DNA of 64,000 nt. It comes from Hoyosella subflava DQS3-9A1 (GTDB taxonomy: Bacteria > Actinomycetota > Actinomycetes > Mycobacteriales > Mycobacteriaceae). The stretch covers positions 4,092,001 to 4,156,000 of the forward strand of contig NC_015564.1 in the NCBI RefSeq assembly GCF_000214175.1. Reading direction: 5' to 3'. Each line of letters opens with the position of its first letter. Position 1 is the stretch's first letter. Shown here one piece after another: positions 22,358 through 32,300 of this stretch. A program made the position numbers and the translations under genes. The notes under the pieces are model-generated. The model saw only the letters and a program-made list of their open reading frames with translations. It ran no database searches and was not told where the DNA came from.

Positions 22358-23293
22358 GTGGCGTCAAACCCTAAGAAGCTCGTTGCAAAGCTGTCGCGAC
22401 GCGGCCCGCACCGCGTGCTGCGCGGTGATCTCGCGATGGCTGGCATGCCAGGCCTTGTTTTCACGCCGGAGAACGGCTTCAGCCTGCCCGCGATCGCGTT
22501 CGGGCATCAATGGATGACCAGTCCTGACCGTTACATCGGAACCTTCAAACACCTTGCGTCATGGGGTTTTGTTGTCGCGGCCCCATCGACCGAACGTGGC
22601 CTCGTACCATCCGCGAACCGTTTCGCCGCCGATCTCAACACCACCTTGGAGATTTGCACGAGTGTACGGCTCGGGCCTGGCGAAATCAGCGTTCATCCCT
22701 CGAAGCTCGCGCTCGCCGGACACGGCTTCGGGGCGGGCGCTGCGATTCTCGCTGCGGCTGCTCGTACCGAGAAGCAAGTCAGAACGGTTGCGTCGCTGTA
22801 TCCCGCTCCGGTTAGCCCCTCCGCGGAAACGGCTGCGGCGAAACTTGACGTTCCAGCCCTCATCCTCGCAGCTGAACTAAAGTCGATTTCCTCGAACGCG
22901 CGCGCGATAGCTGCAGGCTGGAAGGGCGATGCTGTGCTTCGCCTGGTGGGAAAGTCAACGGTTGCGGGCATCCTCGAGGGTCGCAGCATGCTGAACTGGC
23001 TTGGACTTGGCAAAGGAAACCGGAAGACGCAGCGAATCACGCGAGCCCTCCTGACGGGCTACCTGCTTTCCCAGCTCGCTGACGACAAAACCTACAACGC
23101 ATTCGCCGATCCCGAGGTGCCACTGAAAGGCACAGTAACAGTGGATCCTGCTGCCCCGCTGCCCGAAGACGAGTTCATCGAGCTCTTCACCCCGCCGGCC
23201 GAGGCACAGCCGCTAACCGGTCCGTTTACGGTGCAGGCCGAAGTCGCTGGCCCGATGGAGCAACGCGCCGGAGGACTCCTCCCCCGGCGCTGA
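22358..23293 (+). CDS. Alpha/beta hydrolase-like protein lacking the nucleophile serine (Rv3438-like)
   Basis: A 311-residue protein with the dienelactone-hydrolase/chlorophyllase-like fold: FTPENGFSLPAIAFGHQW, VVAAPSTERGL and LALAGHGFGAGAAILAA. The elbow that should read G-x-S-x-G is GHGFG, so the nucleophile position (residue 123) is glycine, encoded GGC. It is therefore probably not a classical serine hydrolase; binding or a structural role is possible. It is the plus-strand gene between glmS and the Rv3439c-like gene, the position of Rv3438. GTG start, no strong ribosome binding site. Its last 81 bases overlap the opposing gene tail to tail. Confidence 0.75.
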   Translation: MASNPKKLVAKLSRRGPHRVLRGDLAMAGMPGLVFTPENGFSLPAIAFGHQWMTSPDRYIGTFKHLASWGFVVAAPSTERGLVPSANRFAADLNTTLEICTSVRLGPGEISVHPSKLALAGHGFGAGAAILAAAARTEKQVRTVASLYPAPVSPSAETAAAKLDVPALILAAELKSISSNARAIAAGWKGDAVLRLVGKSTVAGILEGRSMLNWLGLGKGNRKTQRITRALLTGYLLSQLADDKTYNAFADPEVPLKGTVTVDPAAPLPEDEFIELFTPPAEAQPLTGPFTVQAEVAGPMEQRAGGLLPRR

Positions 23294-24145
23294 TGGCTCC
23301 TCCCACAGCAGATTCGTCTGTGCGCCCTGCTCCGGAGCCGCTGACACCAGATCCGGTGTCGCTTCAGCCAGAAGCTGCGGCACAGGCCCGCTAACAACCT
23401 CCACGCTCACGTTGACTGCGGTGATGGCAGTGATCGCGGCAGCCGCCCGGTGGAACTCCGCGGCGACGGTCTCCTCGCAGGAAACGCATGTCGCGACGAC
23501 GTTGCGTTCGATTTCCTCCGCAAAAGGCAGTAACCGCTCACGAACCCATCGGCTGGCGCCGTCGTGCACTACGCCCAGCTCCAGAAGCGCCGACACGAGC
23601 TTGTTGTCCGAAAGGTGTTCCACAATTGCAGAGAGGTCGCGCACGGCCACCCCGTCCAGCGACATGTTGCTCATTTCGCTGAGTGAACGAAACTTGTGAG
23701 AGACGGCTTCTGCCACCCCGTCCGCCGCACGCTCAAGTAAACGCGTTGCTTCAGCTGCTCTCTCGCCTGCCTGCCGTGAGACTTTTGCGTGCTGCAGGAG
23801 CTGCGCTGCGACCGCACCGTCAAGGAGCTGAGCTGCCGCCTGCTCTTGCGTAGCGCTTTCGGTGAGAAGCTGAGCCATTCTGCTGGCCAGCGTCGCGAGC
23901 GCCGTGCAATCTGCGAGATCGATACGTTCTTCAGCGTGCATCAGCGCGGCTAGCTCGTCTGCGCGGTAGGTGGGCGCGTAGCCCTCGCCCACAGTTTGCG
24001 CGGCCCGTACCGCGACATCGCCGACGTGGGCGAGAATCCGTATCGCAGCCGCGTGAGCCCCGATCAGATTGCGGACATCAAAAGCCGCAACCCCGGAGAC
24101 CGCTGCCTCAGCGAACCTACAGCCTGTAGTTTCCACCTCTGTCAC
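23213..24145 (-). CDS. Conserved hypothetical helical protein (Rv3439c position)
   Basis: A 310-residue, alanine-rich protein that looks almost wholly alpha-helical with no membrane segment. Phrases such as AHAAAIRILAHVGDVAVRAAQ and LLERAADGVAEAVSHKF suggest helical bundles; a pair CVSCEETV lies in the C-terminal half. It starts with GTG overlapping the stop of the next upstream gene (GTGA), so the two small genes form a coupled pair, in the same order as Rv3440c-Rv3439c before glmM in M. tuberculosis. The helical-pair arrangement recalls type VII secretion substrates, but no WxG or YxxxD motif was found. Function unknown. Confidence 0.65.
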   Translation of the reverse strand: MTEVETTGCRFAEAAVSGVAAFDVRNLIGAHAAAIRILAHVGDVAVRAAQTVGEGYAPTYRADELAALMHAEERIDLADCTALATLASRMAQLLTESATQEQAAAQLLDGAVAAQLLQHAKVSRQAGERAAEATRLLERAADGVAEAVSHKFRSLSEMSNMSLDGVAVRDLSAIVEHLSDNKLVSALLELGVVHDGASRWVRERLLPFAEEIERNVVATCVSCEETVAAEFHRAAAAITAITAVNVSVEVVSGPVPQLLAEATPDLVSAAPEQGAQTNLLWEEPSAPGEESSGALLHRASDFGLHRKRTG

Positions 24146-24444
24146 AGCTCAAGTCCGTGTGATAGCCCCACTGCGCGGAGGTGCAGTGCGTTGTCCTGCT
24201 CCTGGCGGGTGAGGCTGTCCATCGCCGCTGGGAGGCTCACCGCTAATTGGCTTCGAGCCACAGCGTAGGCTTCCGTCCAGCCACGAAGCTCTGTACACGC
24301 CTGGTCAACGCTTGCCTCCCCAGACTGTAGAAGCTCCATGTGACGCGAAAGGAGTGCGGCGTCCGCCGCGGCACTTGCCGCACGCGCGAGCCGCGCCCGC
24401 ACTTCGATCGCAGCGTGTAGACCTACCGTAATCCCGCTACCCAC
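24142..24444 (-). CDS. Small helical protein (Rv3440c position)
   Basis: About 100 residues starting at GTG 24444 with AAGGGGGA four bases upstream; a TTG at 24474 would give 110. It is a helix-rich protein (AIEVRARLARAASAAADAALLSRHMELL, then a second helix after CTELRGWTEAYA). The length is close to that of Rv3440c. It sits directly before the 310-residue helical protein with overlapping stop and start. Function unknown; the two products may bind each other. Confidence 0.6.
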   Translation of the reverse strand: MGSGITVGLHAAIEVRARLARAASAAADAALLSRHMELLQSGEASVDQACTELRGWTEAYAVARSQLAVSLPAAMDSLTRQEQDNALHLRAVGLSHGLEL

Positions 24445-24543
24445 ACAATCCCCCTTGCACCAGCTCATCCCCAATGGGGCATACCGTGAGTAGACGCAAG
24501 AGCGCTCCGATTGGTTCCACCGGAGCGACTAGAGGTTGGGAGA

Positions 24544-25893
24544 TCAGACAGCCGACACGGTGCGTGCGAGACCTTCAGCGAGTTGTTGCGCTTGTTCCGC
24601 TGATGCCGCCTCGACCATCACACGCACCAGCTGTTCGGTGCCTGACGCGCGCAGCAGCACCCGGCCCGTTTCTCCCAGCTGGCGCTCCGCCTCCGCGATA
24701 GCAGCCAGCACAGCGGTATCGCCAGCCACAGCTGTCTTGTCGGACACGCTGACATTGACGAGAACCTGGGGAAGTACGGTCATCACCGCTGCCAGATCGT
24801 GAAGCGACTTCCCCGTCTCCGCCATCCTGGCCATTAGCTTGAGCGCAGTCAGTAACCCGTCGCCGGTTGTACCGAACTGCGGCAACACAATGTGGCCGGA
24901 CTGTTCACCGCCGAGCGAAAACCCTCCCGCGCGGAGCTCCTCCAGCACGTAACGGTCACCTACGGCAGTTGTTCGCAGACCAATACCCGCATCCTTCATC
25001 GCGAGGTGAAGGCCCAAGTTACTCATCACGGTGGCCACAAGTGTCTTATGCGCCAATTCACCTGCATCACGCATCGCTAGGGCAAGAATCGCCATGATGG
25101 CGTCCCCATCGATCGCATTGCCACGACTATCGACCGCGAGACAGCGATCAGCGTCACCGTCGTGCGCTATACCGAGATCGGCACCATGTGCTGTCACTGC
25201 TTCCTGCAGCACACTGAGGTGCGTTGATCCGCAGCCCTCATTGATGTTGAGGCCGTCCGGTGAATTGTGGATCGGTAGGACCGAGGCGCCGGCGGCCCGA
25301 TACGCGGCAGGCGCCGCCTCCGAAGCGGCACCGTGGGCGCAGTCGACGACCACGGTCAAGCCAGCCAGTGACTGCGGCACAGCTGAATTCAGGTGGTTGA
25401 GATAACGCGGCAGGGCATCCGTTGCATCAGTGATGCGACCCACCGCAGAGCCCGTCGGCCGCGGCAAGGATGAGCCAGCACGCACGACCGCCGCGATCTG
25501 ATCCTCAGTGGCGTCGTCTAGCTTCTGACCGCCCGGTCCGAAGATTTTGATGCCGTTATCCGGCATCGGATTATGGGAGGCGGAGATCATGACGCCAAGC
25601 GCAGCATCATAGGCACTCGTCAGATAGGCGACAGCGGGGGTCGGGAGAACGCCAACGCGCAGGGCATTCACGCCCGCAGCGGTCAGACCAGCGCAAATCG
25701 CCGCTTCGAGCATCTCCCCGCTCGCGCGCGGATCACGGCCGACCACCGCCACCGGATGCCTGCGACCACGTGGATCGTGGGAGGCGCGGGTCAGAACCTC
25801 GGCCGCAGCACCAGCGAGGGCAACTGCGAGTTCCACAGTCAGTTCGGCATTCGCGAGTCCTCGCACACCGTCGGTACCGAACAGTCGGCTCAT
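24544..25893 (-). CDS. glmM: Phosphoglucosamine mutase
   Basis: A 449-residue enzyme that turns glucosamine-6-phosphate into glucosamine-1-phosphate for UDP-GlcNAc, acting after GlmS. The start [15 protein letters not shown] is the family's own. [13 protein letters not shown] holds the phosphoserine (S106), [11 protein letters not shown] binds the metal, and [10 protein letters not shown] recognises the sugar. The ATG at 25893 has GGAAG upstream; the frame to 25998 is discarded. In the M. tuberculosis order (mrsA, Rv3441c) it follows rpsI, as here. Confidence 0.96.
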   Translation of the reverse strand: MSRLFGTDGVRGLANAELTVELAVALAGAAAEVLTRASHDPRGRRHPVAVVGRDPRASGEMLEAAICAGLTAAGVNALRVGVLPTPAVAYLTSAYDAALGVMISASHNPMPDNGIKIFGPGGQKLDDATEDQIAAVVRAGSSLPRPTGSAVGRITDATDALPRYLNHLNSAVPQSLAGLTVVVDCAHGAASEAAPAAYRAAGASVLPIHNSPDGLNINEGCGSTHLSVLQEAVTAHGADLGIAHDGDADRCLAVDSRGNAIDGDAIMAILALAMRDAGELAHKTLVATVMSNLGLHLAMKDAGIGLRTTAVGDRYVLEELRAGGFSLGGEQSGHIVLPQFGTTGDGLLTALKLMARMAETGKSLHDLAAVMTVLPQVLVNVSVSDKTAVAGDTAVLAAIAEAERQLGETGRVLLRASGTEQLVRVMVEAASAEQAQQLAEGLARTVSAV

Positions 25894-26040
25894 CCGCGCT
25901 TCCACACCTTTCTTCGCTGCCGCGGTCTCACAAGATCGCAACAGCCTCCTCAGACGAGTGAGAGCAGGCGCCGCGCGCGGCCACCTGCTCTCACACACAT
26001 TATCCCCGTACTCACCGTGAAGGTCAGTATCGGTGACGAA

Positions 26041-26634
26041 TCACCGCTTCGAGTACTGGGGTGCCTTACGGGCCTTCTTCAGACCATACTTCTTGCGCTC
26101 GGTCGCACGGGCATCCCGGGTAAGGAAGCCGGCCTTCTTCAGCGCCGGACGATCATCAGGGGTGACCTCGATCAGCGCGCGGGCGATCGCGAGGCGAAGC
26201 GCACCCGCCTGACCCGATGGGCCGCCGCCGTGCAGGCGAGCGTGAATGTCAAAAGCGACCTCACGATCCACAGTCACCAGCGGAGCCTTGATGATCTGCT
26301 GGTGCACCTTGTTCGGGAAGTACGCCTCGAGGCTACGTCCGTTCAGCTTGAAATCGCCTGAGCCAGGCAGCAGACGAACACGGACGACGGCTTCCTTCCG
26401 CCGTCCGACAGTCTGGATCGGACGGTCAAGCACGATCGGAGCCGGCGCAGCCACAGGTGCTTCTGCCGAAGCCTCCTCAGCTACGTCTTCTACGATGAGC
26501 TCGTCGGCACCTTCACCTGCGGGAGCTGCAGCCTCAGGGGCCTCAGTCGCTTCTGCGGTTTCAACACCTTCGAAGCCTTCGTCAACATTCTCAAATTCAG
26601 GCGCTGTCACGTTCTGTTCCTCTGGCGTCGTCAC
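26041..26634 (-). CDS. rpsI: 30S ribosomal protein S9 with long acidic N-terminal extension
   Basis: The C-terminal 130 residues are a normal S9: [37 protein letters not shown] and the basic tail [12 protein letters not shown] that reaches the ribosomal P site. Ahead of it are about 70 residues dominated by Glu, Ala and Pro. Actinobacterial S9 often has such an extension, but this one is long (197 residues in all, against about 150 in M. tuberculosis and 130 in E. coli). It overlaps the rplM stop by four bases (ATGA). Confidence 0.97.
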   Translation of the reverse strand: MTTPEEQNVTAPEFENVDEGFEGVETAEATEAPEAAAPAGEGADELIVEDVAEEASAEAPVAAPAPIVLDRPIQTVGRRKEAVVRVRLLPGSGDFKLNGRSLEAYFPNKVHQQIIKAPLVTVDREVAFDIHARLHGGGPSGQAGALRLAIARALIEVTPDDRPALKKAGFLTRDARATERKKYGLKKARKAPQYSKR

Positions 26635-27074
26635 TGGGCCACCTGCTTGATCTCGAACTGAACGGGCTGCTGAGCTCCGTGAGGATGATCCGGGCCTGCG
26701 TAGACCTTGAGCTTCTTGCGGACCTCACGGCCAAGCTTGTTGTGCGGGATCATCCCATAAACTGCCTGCTCAACAAGGCGGTCCGGACGAGTGTCCAGCG
26801 CTTCACCGAGCGTGCGGGATTTCAGGCCGCCGGGGAACCCGGAATGGCGGTAGATCATCTTGTCTTCGCGCTTGTTGCCGCTGACGGCAACCTTCTCCGC
26901 GTTGATGATGATCACGTAGTCACCACCATCGGTATTCGGGGCGAAAGTAGGCTTGTGCTTACCGCGAAGCAATGTCGCGGCCTGCACTGCGAGCCGCCCG
27001 AGCACAACATCGGTAGCGTCAATGACGTACCAGGTGCGCGTGACGTCGCCAGCCTTAGGGCTGTACGTGGACAC
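26631..27074 (-). CDS. rplM: 50S ribosomal protein L13
   Basis: A 147-residue early-assembly protein of the large subunit. [44 protein letters not shown] and [18 protein letters not shown] are conserved. The GTG at 27074 has GAGGAA about 7 bases upstream. It is first in the rplM-rpsI operon, behind a good promoter and a leader of about 105 bases. Confidence 0.97.
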   Translation of the reverse strand: MSTYSPKAGDVTRTWYVIDATDVVLGRLAVQAATLLRGKHKPTFAPNTDGGDYVIIINAEKVAVSGNKREDKMIYRHSGFPGGLKSRTLGEALDTRPDRLVEQAVYGMIPHNKLGREVRKKLKVYAGPDHPHGAQQPVQFEIKQVAQ

Positions 27075-27185
27075 GGTTATTCCTCGTCTTCATGTTCTGT
27101 CTGCTGCCGGCCAGGCGATCCAGCGGGGTTGCTCCGGCGGCCGGTTGAGACCCGGAACCCTGCAAATGCTGTACGCCAACGGAAG

Positions 27186-27215
27186 ACTTTACCGGCATTC
27201 CTGAAATCTGGTCAA
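27186..27215 (-). promoter_or_regulatory. Promoter of the rplM-rpsI operon
   Basis: On the minus strand TTGACC (27215-27210) and TAAAGT (27191-27186) are separated by 18 bases, a near-consensus SigA promoter. Transcription would start near 27180, leaving a leader of about 105 bases before rplM that could hold an autoregulatory L13 site; no clear structure was recognised. Confidence 0.7.
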
Positions 27216-27257
27216 ACCGGCACTCTTCCGGTCGTGGCTGCTACACGATGGCCGCGT

Positions 27258-27545
27258 TTAGCCTGCCCACTGATTCATAGCGGCGCGCTCGGCTGCAGCC
27301 ATCTGGTCGTTGCCGCTGCCGACAGCCCGGCCAATGGACTCGAGAACCTGATTGAGCCCTTGTGCAGCCTCATCCCAGCGACGCTGCTGTGCCTGGTACG
27401 CCTCGGCAGCACTGCCGGTCCAGTCCGCAACTAGTGGCGCAAGAAATGCTTTCAGGTCGGCTAGGTTCGCGTTCATCTGTGCAGTCGACACGGCGATATC
27501 GGAGCGAAGGGTTTCAATCTGACCGAAGTTGTACTTAATCGTCAC
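27258..27545 (-). CDS. esxT: WXG100 (ESAT-6-like) protein, EsxT position
   Basis: A 95-residue helical hairpin protein with the WxG turn in ADWTGSAAEAY, flanked by two amphipathic helices. Members of this family leave the cell as heterodimers through type VII secretion systems. It lies in the EsxT position of ESX-4 (between rplM and esxU), and YNFGQIE near the start resembles EsxT. No exact C-terminal YxxxD/E secretion signal was seen. Partner: the gene just upstream. Confidence 0.88.
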   Translation of the reverse strand: MTIKYNFGQIETLRSDIAVSTAQMNANLADLKAFLAPLVADWTGSAAEAYQAQQRRWDEAAQGLNQVLESIGRAVGSGNDQMAAAERAAMNQWAG

Positions 27546-27586
27546 GCTTTGTCCTCTCAGACATTGGTTGCATCAGGGATGGCAAA

Positions 27587-27901
27587 TCAGAGGCGAAGTA
27601 GCCCGCCGGCAGTGTTCAGCGCGCTGGTGTGGCTTTGCTGGGTCTGGTCGTAGGAAGAGCTGTTCGACCGGATCGCGTCACTGATTGCGATCAGTGAATC
27701 ATTCAGTTTTCGTGCTTCGCTGTCCCACCGAACGATCAGTGCATCGAAGGCACGGCGTGCTTCGCCCTCCCATGCGCCGTTCACTGCGGCAGCCTTCCCG
27801 CGCAATGCGCTGAGCAGAGCCTGCACATCAGCGTTGACCTGCGCGACCCGATCGGCCGCGGTCGTCATTGTCGCGGTGGTTGTCTGCATCTGCTGCGTCA
27901 T
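27587..27901 (-). CDS. esxU: WXG100 (ESAT-6-like) protein, EsxU position
   Basis: A 104-residue WXG100 protein with the turn motif GAWEGEARRAF and two helices. Its start has GGGGAGG 7 bases upstream. With the neighbouring EsxT-like protein it should form the secreted heterodimer of ESX-4. The C-terminal SSYDQTQQ holds a tyrosine in about the place of the YxxxD/E signal but without the acidic residue. It is the first of the pair to be transcribed, after the Rv3446c-family gene. Confidence 0.88.
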   Translation of the reverse strand: MTQQMQTTTATMTTAADRVAQVNADVQALLSALRGKAAAVNGAWEGEARRAFDALIVRWDSEARKLNDSLIAISDAIRSNSSSYDQTQQSHTSALNTAGGLLRL

Positions 27902-28016
27902 TTAGATACCTCCCCATGGCTGGTGCTAATGCCGTCTGTGGCACATAAGGATCAGACGCCTCAACCACGGCACCGGTTCCGCGGATCCTCGACTTTTTCG
28001 GAAGCCACTTTCCCGG

Positions 28017-29393
28017 TCAGACAACCTGGAGAGATTCAAGGACCACCAGACAGGAATAGTCCACCGGCGCTGCGTCAGGTCCGCCGTCACAACCCACGGT
28101 GAGCTGACGGCCTTCAGTCATAACTACGAACCACTGCAGTGGCCGACCGCGGTCAGTCGACTCTTCGTACGCCAGGGCGACATGACGCGGCAGGAACGCG
28201 CCACCCGCAGTTTCCGCGAGATTGGGGTCAGCGTCGAGCTCGCGTCTGAGCTCAGCAACGGCCCTATCTGAATTCGCGCCGGAACGCAGCGAGGTGAGCG
28301 CGAGCATAATCCGGGGTTCGGCGTTCTCTCTAGCGCGGAGTTCTGCCCGGAAGTCTCCCGTCTCTTGCTCCCCAGCCACGTCGTTCCAGCTCACGTACCA
28401 GCTCTCCGGCAGCGTGAAGACGACGTTGCCGATCTGCACACTGGGTTCTTCCGCAAGCCGACTGTCGCGGTCATGATTCCGCTCGGGCGCATCTGCTTCC
28501 AGAACGGGCGGCCGTGCTCCCGAGACACCAGGCGATTCATCAGCATCAACGCCGCCGGCAACAGCGGCGAACACGCCAGGAACGGCTACCACCGCAACGG
28601 CCACACCAACCCAGTGGCCGTTGCGTTTGCGCCCCGCGCTGGCCGACGGGCCACAACGCTCGAGCGGCACAGCTCCATTCCCCGCAGGAAGCGGGGGGCG
28701 GGTCAGCGCCGCTGCGCCGGCCGCAACTGCGCTAACGTCCTCGGGTCCCACAACTGTCATTCCGTGCTCGTCGCCACCGGACGGTCCGTCCTTGGGAAAG
28801 ACCACGAAGCAATCAGCATTCGCGTCGATAGTCCGCGCGAGTCGGCGTATCGCGTCACCGTCGTCCGAGGCACATGCGTCCGCGCCGAAGTCAATGGAAG
28901 CTATCGCTGCCTGCCGGACGAGGGTCGCACAGTAGGTCATCCAGTGCAGTTCGATCACCACTGCGTCACCGCGCGCGCTCACCCCCTCAGTAAGCGCGAG
29001 CGCGAAGGGAACGAGGATCACCTCGCCAGCTGACGACAGGAGGACTGACTCAAACATCGCAGTCTGATCCGGACTCCAGTGCGTGGGATGCACCAGGACT
29101 ATTCGATCGACAGACGCCGAGACGAGACCTGCGCGCGTGAGGACCGTCGCGACGACGTTCCTCATCGTGTGCGCGGTCTGCCGCAGGACAAGATGGGTGT
29201 CCCTGAGATACGTCCACGGACGCGGTTCATAGTGATCGAGGTCCGTTTGGCCGCGCTCCCACGCTTCGGCCCCGGCGAGGAGAGTCCCGGCATCGTCGTA
29301 CACGCCCACTGGGGTGCTCCGTGTTCCCGCAGCTGTGCACACCCAAATGTCGGACTCCATTACGACTGCGATGACGCTTTGTCCGTTCATCAC
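28017..29393 (-). CDS. Type VII secretion-associated protein, Rv3446c family
   Basis: A 458-residue membrane protein found only in ESX-4 loci, between eccC4 and the Esx pair. The N-terminal 250 residues look like a weak ASKHA/Hsp70-like fold (IAVVMESDIWVCTAA, VLVHPTHWSPDQ) without a good nucleotide motif. A single membrane segment lies at about 260-281, then a linker and a compact C-terminal domain (VFTLPESWYVSW...DYSCLVVLESLQVV) that should be outside. Its role in secretion is not known. The GTG at 29393 overlaps the eccC stop (GTGATGA), with ATG at 29390 an equal alternative. Confidence 0.85.
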   Translation of the reverse strand: MMNGQSVIAVVMESDIWVCTAAGTRSTPVGVYDDAGTLLAGAEAWERGQTDLDHYEPRPWTYLRDTHLVLRQTAHTMRNVVATVLTRAGLVSASVDRIVLVHPTHWSPDQTAMFESVLLSSAGEVILVPFALALTEGVSARGDAVVIELHWMTYCATLVRQAAIASIDFGADACASDDGDAIRRLARTIDANADCFVVFPKDGPSGGDEHGMTVVGPEDVSAVAAGAAALTRPPLPAGNGAVPLERCGPSASAGRKRNGHWVGVAVAVVAVPGVFAAVAGGVDADESPGVSGARPPVLEADAPERNHDRDSRLAEEPSVQIGNVVFTLPESWYVSWNDVAGEQETGDFRAELRARENAEPRIMLALTSLRSGANSDRAVAELRRELDADPNLAETAGGAFLPRHVALAYEESTDRGRPLQWFVVMTEGRQLTVGCDGGPDAAPVDYSCLVVLESLQVV

Positions 29394-32300
29394 AGCGGCG
29401 GTAAGGACGCAAGCTGGACGAGTTGTTCGCCCCCGCTGCGCGTGATCAGGGTGCCCCGCCCGGGGGGCAGCGCCGAAGGACGCACGGTACCCAGGAGCAC
29501 GCCCTCGTCACGGCTTCCATTCATGACCAGGCCGACGGGCGACAGATCGCGCAGCGCCGCCATCACCGGCTCGAAAAGCGCCCGGGAGGCGCCGCCGGCG
29601 CGGCGGGCAACGATGACGTGCAGGCCCACATCTTTCGCTTGCGGCAGCAGATCGAGCAGCCCGCTCAAGGGATTGCCACCGCTAGTCGCGACGAGGTCGT
29701 AGTCATCAACGATGACAAAGACCTCCGGCCCCGACCACCACGACCGGTCGCGTAATTGCTGCTGAGTCGTTTCTGGGCCAGGCAACCGCGCACGCAGGTG
29801 CGAGCCAAGTTCGGCGACCATTGCCTGCAAGTTCGCCGCCGAGACGGCGTACCCGGCGAGATGTTCGGTATCAACCACGCCCAGCATCGTGCGCCGGAAG
29901 TCGGCGAGCAGAATCTTTGCTTGTGCCGGGGTGTTCTGCGCCATGATGCTCGCGCAGATTGACCGTAGCAGCGTCGTCTTGCCCGACTCCGCGTCGGCGA
30001 ACACAACCAGGTGCGACTGTGAGCTGAAATCAATTGAGACAGTGCCCAGTTCAGCCTCATCGATACCAATTGGGACCCGTAGCCTGTCGCTCGATTCAGC
30101 CTCAGGGCCAGGCTGACCGACGATGATCTCTTCACGTGGCAACTCCGTGGGGAGCATCCGGACGGGTGGCGCGCTCATGTTGCCGCACCGTTGCGAGAGT
30201 TCCGCTACCGCTGCCTGAGCAACGCTGGCCAAGTCATCAGAGTGGTACTCCCGCGCATCAATCGCGGGCACGGCTACCACCATGTGCAGCCCCTCTCTGG
30301 TCAATCCACGGCCCGGCTGGTTCTCGGGGACGGATTTGGCAGCACGGCGATTCATCTCCGAGTCACTCGGATCACCCAGGCGGAGCTCGATGCGCGTACC
30401 TAGCTGGTCTTTGAGGCCAACACGGAAGTCCGACCAGCGTGCCGCTGTGAGCACGACATGCACACCGAACGACAGGCCCTGCGCGGCGAGCGCGGTGATC
30501 GGTTGCTCGAGCGATTCGAATTCTTGGCGTACCGTCGCCCACCCGTCGACGATCAAGAAGACGTCGCCGTACGGCCCGCCTCCGGGTATGCCAGCGCTCG
30601 CCACAGAACCATGCTCATGTGCTTGTGCCCGCAGGCGTCGATACGCTGCCATGGAACTGATTCCGTGCTCTTTAAATTCCCGCTCGCGCTGTCGCGCGAT
30701 AGCGGTGATCTCAGAGATCGTCCTTCGCACCCGGTCCGGTTCAAGACGGTTGGCCACTGAACCGATATGGGGTAGTGCCGAAATCCCTCTGAGTGATCCG
30801 CCACCGAAATCGAGGCAGTAGAACTGGACTTCACGGGGCGTGTGAGTCGCCGAGAGCGCCATAATCATCGCGGCCACCGCTGTGGACTTGCCAGCCTGAG
30901 GACCGCCTACAATCGCCATGTTTCCCTGCCCCGCCGACAAATCGACGGTCAGCGGCTCCCTGCGCTGGTCGTAAGGACGATCAATGAGGCCGAGGGGTAC
31001 CCGCAGGTGCGCCCGGACGCGGCTAGGTTGTCCCGCGGAGATTCGGTTTACCGGTGGTACCAACTGCCCGATCGCTGGCGACTTATCAAGCGGCGGTAAC
31101 CAGACCTCGTGCGCCTGCGGCCCGCGTCCGCGCACACCAGCCAAGACAAGTTCGAGTACGGCCCGTTCCATCAGTGCAGGTTCTTGTCCGGTACTGGCTT
31201 CCATATGTGGCGTTGCTCGCGCTGGAGCACCCTCGTCGGACAACTCGACGCGCTGCGCGAGAAACGGTCTGACGCGAAGGTCGGACGAGAGCGTGCGCAC
31301 ACTGGCCTGACCCACGAGTGGGGGCGGGACGTACTTCCCTGAAACGTACGATGCCGAGAAACGGACCGGTTCGGCAGCGTCAATCTTCAGGTATCCCGAC
31401 CCGGGCACCGGGGGCAGATGATACGCATCGGGAACTCCCAATACCGCTCTCGACTCCTGCGCCGAGAATGTCTTGAGACCCACCCGGTACGAAAGGTGGC
31501 TTTCCAGTCCGCGCAGCCGCCCCTCTTCAAGTCGCTGACTAGCGAGAAGTAAATGCATGTGCAGTGATCGACCAAGCCGGCCGATCGCCACGAACAGGTC
31601 CGCGAAATCTGGCTTCTGGCTGAGCAGTTCGGAGAACTCATCGACCACGATGAACAGCGCTGGAAGCGGTTCGAGGTGGGCGCCACCGGCTCGGGCACGC
31701 TCGTATTCGCCTACGTTCGCGAAGTTTCCCGCTGCCCGCAGCAACTGTTGACGCCGATTCATCTCCCCTTCTAGCGCATCTCGCATCCGGTCGACCATCG
31801 TGAGTTCGTCAGCGAGGTTGGTGATGATTGCCGCGACGTGAGGCGCACCTTCGAGGCCGAGAAACGTTGCTCCGCCTTTGAAGTCGACGAGAACGAGATT
31901 CAGTGATTGCGGCGAATGCGTCGCAATCAGGCCGAGGACAAGCGTCCGCAAAAACTCCGACTTACCGGAGCCTGTCGCGCCGACGCACAAACCGTGCGGC
32001 CCCATGCCTCCCTCCGCTGATTCTTTGAGATCGATTTCGACGGTGGTGCCGTCCAGTCTGAAACCGACTGGGACTCGTAGCCGGTCCCGTCCTGTGCGCG
32101 GGCGCCACATTGTCTCCGCGTTGAAGCACGCGACGTCACCTGCGCCGATCATGGTTGGCCAATCGGGGAATAACACGCCGTCGCTGTCCGTACCGAGTGG
32201 CGCACTGCCGGGCGACGCTAGCCGGTACTTGGCGATTGTCATCGCGAAGGCCGTTGCCGCGGTGGCACTGATCCCATCTGCCCCGGCGAACATTTCCGTA

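Noticed and set aside
24142-24444. A WXG100 secreted protein
   Set aside because: Size and helices fit loosely, but there is no WxG turn (the only GW is in RGWTEAY) and no secretion signal.
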